A stretch of DNA of 64,000 nt from Zopfochytrium polystomum (Eukaryota > Chytridiomycota > Chytridiomycetes > Chytridiales > Chytridiaceae). Position numbers and translations under genes: made by a program. The notes under the pieces were generated by a model. It made no database searches and was not told the DNA's origin. It saw only the letters and a program-made list of their open reading frames with translations. Location: NCBI GenBank assembly GCA_025765615.1, contig JAIVFJ010000156.1:1-64000 (forward strand). The letters run 5' to 3'. Shown one piece after another: positions 58,344-64,000 of this stretch; position 1 is the first letter of the stretch; the number at the start of each line of letters is the position of its first letter.

Positions 58344-59337
58344 TCAATTGAGGAGTCGGTCTGCAAAATCAAGCCCCGACAATACGACAATCCAAAAGAA
58401 TCGGATCCACATCTGTCTTGTGGACAAGGCGCGGTCGCTGCCTGCAACGATCGCCCCGGCAACACCGCCGCCTCCGCCGCCGCCGCTGCTGCTCTCAAAC
58501 TCGTGCGTCATCATCTTCTGCCTGATCTGGAAGGTGGTGGCCCAAATTATTCTTAGAGCGTACTTGCGCAGCTTGCGCAGGTACAAAAAGCCAGCCAGGT
58601 TCATGGCCGTCCCCAGCACAGCGGACTTGATTTGCTGAAGAATTTGCTTCTTCAACATTGACCAGGGAAGGCGGATGATCTTTCCGACAGTAGCAGAGAT
58701 GGATGCAGTGCGCGACGGGCTTTCCGACTGCGATCGATGGCCACGTCCTTGTTTTCGCACGGTTAATCGTGCGGGGCGCCCCTCTTCATCTGATTCCGCC
58801 TGTTCTGGAATCGGCGGGCAGTCAGAAACAACCAACTGGGAATGGAGGGAAGGAAGGGTTTGCAGATAGAAGAGGCGCACACGGAGGCAAGCGAGAACAA
58901 CAGCGACCTGCTGACCCTATCGCGTCGCGAAACTCTGACTCCAAGATGAGTAGCCTTCGAGCAACAATATCAAGCTGCCTTTGCAAGCGTCCGCAAGACG
59001 GGCATATGGCGCGCCTGGCACTTTGTGAGGCGCTTTTTGCTGAAAAACTATCGAACGGTGCATTTGCGTGATAGTCGTCCACCTCCACCTCCCCGCTGTC
59101 GTCCCGGTGGTCAATGCTGCGGTCTCGGTCGCCTGGAGAAGCGACCCCTTGCCGACAAGAGACCGGCTGCCCTGGGGAGAGCTCAGCGTCGTGGCGGTCC
59201 ACAGGGGCCCTGGATGCAGTGGTTGTTTGGCCAGCGCCACCGTCGTCGTCGAGGTCGTCGTTGTGTGCGTGGTCGTCACGGTGACGCTGATGATTGCCGT
59301 CAATACTGATGATGTGCGGTGGAGAACGACCCGCCAT
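58344..59337 (-). CDS. Unknown protein with C-terminal hydrophobic segments
   Basis: Two-exon model, 296 residues: 59,337-58,908 and 58,804-58,344, intron GTCGCT...CCAG in phase 1. The N-terminal half is His/Asp-rich and low in complexity (DDHAHNDDLDDDGG), followed by CPSCGRLQRQLDIVARRLL, a possible zinc site plus short coiled coil. The second exon holds a basic amphipathic stretch (GKIIRLPWSMLKKQILQQI), LGTAMNLAGFLYLRKLRKYA and IIWATTFQIRQKMM, then a poly-Gly run. A hydrophobic end follows (MWIRFFWIVVLSGLDFADRL), suggesting membrane association. I recognise no family. The donor is not strong, and the ATG follows a lysine-rich open stretch that could extend the N-terminus. Confidence 0.5.
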
Positions 59338-59466
59338 GTCGCGAAAATCTTTGGCTTTTTTCTTCCTTTTCTTTTTTTTCTTCTTTTTTTCTTCTTTTTT
59401 CTTATTTTTTCTTCTTTTTTTGTTCATTTATTTATTTCCCGAGTTTGTTCTTTCACTCGTCAAACG

Positions 59467-59475
59467 CTATAAATA
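59467..59475 (+). promoter_or_regulatory. TATA box of the NELF-A-like gene
   Basis: CTATAAATA, 115 bp upstream of the ATG at 59,589 and just after a T-rich block (59,355-59,430). One of few clear TATA boxes in the gene-rich half. Confidence 0.6.
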
Positions 59476-59588
59476 CCGGCGCCTACCGACTCGCTTCAAC
59501 GAAGTCGGAGGAAACCGTTGACCTCCACCCCCGTGACAAAGTCACCCCCCGCCTCTCGCAAGGGCCAACACCGCGACAAGGCACCACC

Positions 59589-62053
59589 ATGTCGGCAGCA
59601 CCAGACTCCGCCACTTCCTCATCGGCCCCATCGGCCGACATCGACCCCGACCAGCTCGCTCGCCTGACAGACTTCTTCAGGACGCAGACCGCTTCGCCGT
59701 GGTCCCTCGCTGACTCGCTGTCCGTGCACTTCGAAGCGAACGTCATTGACATCATCAGGCACACCTGGGCGAGCTACGGGACCTCCAGCGCCAGCAGCGC
59801 CAGTAGCAACGCAGTGGAAGTATCGCGTAGAACAAAGTCCGGTCTCCTCCTCACCCTACTCGGACTGCCCCGGAAAAAGAGGGTCGCTTGTCGCCAGAGC
59901 GCCGAGCAGGTTGGTGCCCGTCCATCGATTTGGAGCGAGAAACCTTGTTTGAGCGCAGGCGTTCGTGTGTTTCTACGGAGCGCATTTGTCTGGGCAGGCC
60001 CGCTGTGTGTCCTGATGGCTTTCCTTCCACAGCTTCTCCGAAAAGCCGCAACGGAAGATGATGTCCTTATCAAGACTTTTGCTGGTGCAATTCTCCCTTT
60101 CATGGCCGCAGACCCGAAAAACAACCTGCTCAGTGGCGCAAAGCCCAGCTGGGGACCATCGGCGGATGTCGCGTTAGACAAGTGGTGTCCGCCGTTTGCC
60201 GAAGCGCTGAAGCAGCTAAAACCAGCACGTATGTTTTGGAGTTGTCTTTTGATCCGTGAACGGGCCTGACCGAAATTGCGAGGACTAGTGTTGGAAAAGC
60301 AATTGCGCTTCAATCCGACTTACTTCCGCTACCTCTGCCTTAGCGCCGTTGAGTGTTTCAGGAACGCGGACAAATCCTCCCTCGATGACTGCCTTGGACC
60401 GGAAGTAAATATTCGTGCAGAACATCAGATCCCCACCGAAGCAGAGCGCATGAAGAAGTACCAAAATTGGGGAAGCAACCGCTCGGCAAACGCAGGTACT
60501 TTGTTCGTGGCCTGCCAAATATGATGGAATTGACGGTGTCGTCATTAGCTCAAGACTCGCCTTTAAAGTCGACCCTTCCGACGCCATCATCACCGAAGTC
60601 GAGCAACACAAGCCCGTTGTCAGGACATCCTCCATCCAGACCAGTTCCTGAACGGTAAGTGTACAGCGAGCCACACCCCGCACCTATTGTCAAGCAGTTT
60701 TCGACCAAAGCCTGTCTTTTTTACCTTATTTATATTCTTGTTTTATTTTCCCCTTTGCAGCCGCGTCAGCTCCTCGAGCATTCCAGGCCGACCGCGTTCA
60801 TCTTTGGGTATACCATCAAGTGAGTAGTTCTCTCCCCTCTGACAGTCTGACTAATTTCCTCCTTTCCGTCGAGCTAGAGCGACCAAGTATGGATAGGCCC
60901 GCGGCACCGATATCACGACCAGCTCCGAAAGCCTCGAAGGTGAAAACTCTTGATCTCTCTGAGGTGGTCAGTGCCGACCAAGCGATTATTGACGCGAAGA
61001 AGAAGGAGGCTGAAGGTTAGCGCCCGTTCTCATACTGATAGTCGATGTTTACGTTGAAGGTAGATCTGGTCAAAGATCAAGAGAAAAAGAAGAGAGAATT
61101 AGAGGAAAAACGGCAAGCCGCGCGAGAGCAGAAAGAACGGGAACAAGAGGAGCGGCGTTTGCAAAGAGAAAAAGAGCAAGAGGAGAGACGTCTCAAACGC
61201 GAAAGGGAGCGTCTAGAAAAGGAAGCCAAGGAGCTCGAAAGACGAGAAATTGTAGAGAGGAAGCGAAAAGCGCAAGAGGAGCAGGAAGAGGCTCGTAAAC
61301 GTAAGTTTCTTTTCGTTCAGCTGTTTGTTACTGGGTACCCCTATCGCCGTCACGTCACTTACTCTTTGGTAGTAGCAAAGACCGATGGTTCTCAAATGCC
61401 AGGAAGCGCCCCGACTGCGAAGCGGTCTTCTGCGGATCCTGTTGAAGCTTTCGACTCAAAGCGACCGAAGCTGTCCTACCCGACCCCCGTTCAACCCGTT
61501 CAAATTCAACCCGTTCAGCCCTCACAGCCCTTACAGCCCGTACAGCAGCCGGTTGGTGTGACACCATTGATGTACCAGCCGATTGCTCAGTACGCAACTG
61601 CGTCCGGCTCTCCAATGCCCCTGCTGTCGAATGCGGGCATGATGCAGTACCAGCCAGCCGCCCCCCAGCCTTTGGAACAACCCATTGTGAGTGCGCTGGT
61701 GGCGCCGCCGGCCCCTCCAGATCTCGATGCAGTGATTGGCCCGGACACGCCGCTGCTTACAGCGGAAAATCGTGAACTCATTCGGAACTTTTTGAGTGGT
61801 CGATATGGTATGTCCACGATTCTCTCCGTGTATTTTTCTCAATGTTTTTCACCATGTCTGACGGCACCCACTATTTTTCCTTCGTCTCTTTACATTCTCA
61901 GAGCGGAGCAAGGACAAGGCGGAGATCAAGCTGTCCGAGGCTGTCATTCCCGACCAGGTAACCGGGGCGATGTGGGTGCACACACTTTTTATCGTACTGG
62001 ACTACGATCTTTGCAAGTGGCGCAAGATCAAACGGCGGAAGAAGGTGGCTTGA
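59589..62053 (+). CDS. NELF-A-like transcription elongation factor (HDAg domain)
   Basis: Predicted 618-residue homologue of negative elongation factor subunit A, which holds RNA polymerase II in promoter-proximal pausing in animals. Nine exons: 59,589-59,909; 60,033-60,228; 60,283-60,495; 60,549-60,654; 60,761-60,819; 60,878-61,015; 61,064-61,300; 61,373-61,807; 61,902-62,053. Phases agree throughout. The N-terminal domain (NVIDIIRHTW, GLLLTLLGLPRKKR, LLRKAATEDDVLIKTFAGAI) aligns with the NELF-A HDAg domain without gaps around LPR. Next come a Ser/Pro linker (IPGRPRSSLGIPSS), TLDLSEVVSADQAI, a highly charged coiled coil (about residues 345-420) and a Pro/Gln-rich region. The C-terminal block (EIKLSEAV, MWVHTLFIVLDYDLCKWRKIK) matches the NELF-A C-terminus. 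The coiled coil is not a feature I know from human NELF-A. The exon 8 start could be 61,376. Confidence 0.75.
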
Positions 62054-62189
62054 AGGCTTCGCTCATGTCCCCCACTTCAAACCAGTCGACCACATGTGCA
62101 TATTGGCTGTCTCTCGCTCGCTCGCCCACTTTCACAGACTCAATCACACACACATCGAGTGGATGTAACTTACCCGTCGTGGGTCTCTC

Positions 62190-62221
<32 letters not shown>

Positions 62222-62488
62222 ACTCTCTCTGTGGTGTACATATTGTGAAGGGAGTTTGAGCTCGTAAATACATAATCAGGGCACATATGAATCGAGAGGG
62301 ACAATGTTCTGCAAGAAGGTGCGACGCGCATACCCTTGCACACGCAGCGCGCCATCGGCCAATTGGCTGGTTGCATGGCTAAATCTGGAAAGGGACGGAG
62401 ACAGGGCGGAAGACAGCACAACCAAACAAAAAAAAAGAAAAAAACAAAAAGACCCTCTCGCGCGTAGACCAAGTGATAACTTCTCGGG
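62054..62488. other. Intergenic with (TC)n microsatellite
   Basis: 435 bp; TC-rich tract at 62,185-62,232 just after the NELF-A-like stop. No gene. Confidence 0.6.
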
Positions 62489-63716
62489 ATGCCGCCGCCA
62501 AAGATACTCGTCTTCCCCCTTCGTCCGAGGCCAATACCGCCGCCACTGCACGCTGCTGCTGCTGCTGCTCAGACAGCGTCGCCGCCGCCGCCTCCGTCGT
62601 GGCGGCCGACCGCGTTGGACGCACGATCAAGGAAGTTGGCACGCGGATGCGCATTCACCTCGAACCACCTGCCTCCCCTCTTTTTCCACTACCACGATCC
62701 CGACAGACCCGACGGCGACGGCGACGGCGACGGCGGTGCTTCAACAACTGGCCCGTCATCCTCCGCCCATGGGGAGGACGCACAAAAAACGAAAACGGGG
62801 ACTGCGACGACTTTGACCCAGAGATTGCTTCAGAGATCAGCCAGCGTCGGACGATCAGCCGTCAAGCAGTGGGACGACATGGGCCGCGCCGGCCCAGGAA
62901 CCTGGCGCCGACGCTTGTTCAATTTTGGCGAAGACATGCTCTCACAGATCGACGCCGAGGAGTGGTTCCTCAAAGAGCTCGTGCCCCTCACCGCTGCCAC
63001 CGCTCCGGCCTCCGTCGTGAGTAGTTGATGGGTTGTTCCGTTTATTCATTGCGTGGCCATCTTCTGACAAACCAAACCACATTCCCCAGCCCACTCTCAC
63101 AGCGACCGCACCACGAACAACCATTGAGCTCCACCACCCAAGCCACCTGCCACCTTCCACCTTCCTGCCCACCCTCGCAGCACTACTACACCGCCGCCGC
63201 GCCTACCACCGCCGTCTGTACCTCGCCTCGGTCGTCGCCCTCCCCTTCTCCGCCTCCCTGTCCGTCGTCCCCGGCCCCAACGTCTTTCTCTTTTACAACC
63301 TCCTACGCTGTGTCGACCACTGGCGCGCGCACCGCGGCGCCGAAAAGCTCGTGAAGCTGCTCGGCATTGAGTCCACGCCGACCGCTCACACAACCTCCGC
63401 CGCCGACGCCGCCGCCGACGTCGGGCCGTGGGTCACCAGCGTGCCCGACGGCGCCCTCGATGCCGCGTGGCGTGCGTTCGAGACGCGGCTGCGCCTTCGG
63501 CAGGATGCTGCGACGGCCGTGGCGGATGCGGAGAAACAAGGCCCGGGCGCCGGTGGCGAAGGCGACGGCGCGAGGGCGGACCTTATCGACGACGAGGCGG
63601 TGGCGGCGCTGGCCATGCTGGAGGGCTCCCACGACGTGGCGCTCCATCGGCACGTCGAGCGCGCGAGGAATCAGGTCGCGGCTCTTGTGCGGTCGCAGCA
63701 GCGAACTAGCGCATAG
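62489..63716 (+). CDS. Mitochondrial K+/H+ exchange-related protein
   Basis: Predicted 384 residues in two exons, 62,489-63,016 and 63,090-63,716 (intron 73 nt, GTGAGT...CCCCAG, phase 0). The Pro/Arg/Ala-rich N-terminus could target mitochondria. WDDMGRAGPGTWRRRLFNFGEDMLSQIDAEEWFLKEL (split here: WDDMGRAGPGTW, FGEDMLSQIDAEEW) precedes a hydrophobic pair centred on SVVALPFSASLSVVPGPNVF and LFYNLLRCVDHWRAHRGAEK. This pattern is typical of the fungal family of yeast YDL183C (mitochondrial K+-H+ exchange-related, inner membrane). The C-terminus is an Ala/Asp-rich helical tail. The family's activity is inferred from yeast genetics; whether it is the exchanger itself is not settled. Confidence 0.75.
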
Positions 63717-64000
63717 TTGCCGTCGCCCAACATGCCACTAATGAGGACATCGTTGGACTGCCCTTCACCCTCAGTCAAACAACCCCAAAACACACTGGTG
63801 CTAATTTCTCCCTGTTACCTCATTCCTTACTTTACTGCCTCATTCCTTACTTTACTGAAATCGGGTTTGTTTGGGCATTCCCACAGACTATTTTCCCTCC
63901 TATTCTTTTACCTCCGCGCCTCGTCTCGTCTAAAATGTCTTTGTTTTTTTCCCTTCGTTCGGTGATTTCCCCCTCAAACCGCGGCAAGCAGTCTTTCGGT
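63717..64000. other. 3' flank, no gene recognised
   Basis: 284 bp after the last stop; pyrimidine-rich, with a short direct repeat (CTCATTCCTTACTTTACTG twice at 63,820-63,858). Nothing else seen. Confidence 0.5.

Overview
Eukaryotic, most likely fungal, nuclear DNA. Short spliceosomal introns (about 48-120 nt) interrupt most genes. The gene set includes two velvet-domain regulators, a fused ARG5,6-type arginine enzyme, a YDL183C-type mitochondrial K+/H+ exchange-related protein and a Helitron. A NELF-A-like gene and velvet genes whose domain carries an insertion suggest an early-diverging fungus (chytrid-grade); that placement is inference. No rRNA, tRNA or CRISPR array was seen.

Positions 1-36,000 are a nest of transposable elements. 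The base layer is a Helitron RepHel pseudogene read on the minus strand from 24,008 to beyond position 1. It is split by a 1.16-kb solo LTR (20,956-22,116) and by an 18.6-kb block (1,060-19,680). That block is a large inverted repeat: two near-identical 7.4-kb copies of one Ty1/copia element (Copia-A; left arm minus, right arm plus) around a 3.8-kb spacer made of pieces of two other copia families (Copia-B, Copia-C). Each arm holds the same 1,224-bp solo LTR at the same base with the same target duplication, so the arms come from one already interrupted ancestor. To the right lie a broken third Copia-A copy (24,028-32,399) split by a decayed Copia-B (25,401-31,995, TSD GGTTC), and a small internally deleted copia (Copia-D, 33,627-35,946, TSD CCGCA).

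Two features of the Copia-A/B lineage stand out. The base right after the 5' LTR, where a tRNA primer site is expected, starts a 14-nt sequence complementary to a site inside the same LTR; the families differ at two positions and both changes are compensated. Also, a GC-rich module between integrase and reverse transcriptase has the marks of a spliceosomal intron (donor, TACTAAC branch site, acceptor, phase 0), and a related module sits at the same place in Copia-B.

Positions 38,000-64,000 are gene-dense. In order: velvet gene 1 (-), velvet gene 2 (+, head to head), an MFS transporter (+), an FAD-dependent amine-oxidase-like protein (-), an HTH-GNAT fusion protein (+) ending 25 bp before ARG5,6 (+), nucleoside diphosphate kinase (+) with a 7-nt first exon, an F-box/LRR protein (-), an unknown protein (-), a NELF-A-like protein (+, nine exons) and a mitochondrial K+/H+ exchange-related protein (+). 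Exon models were built by hand from splice signals, reading-frame phase and family motifs, without transcript data.
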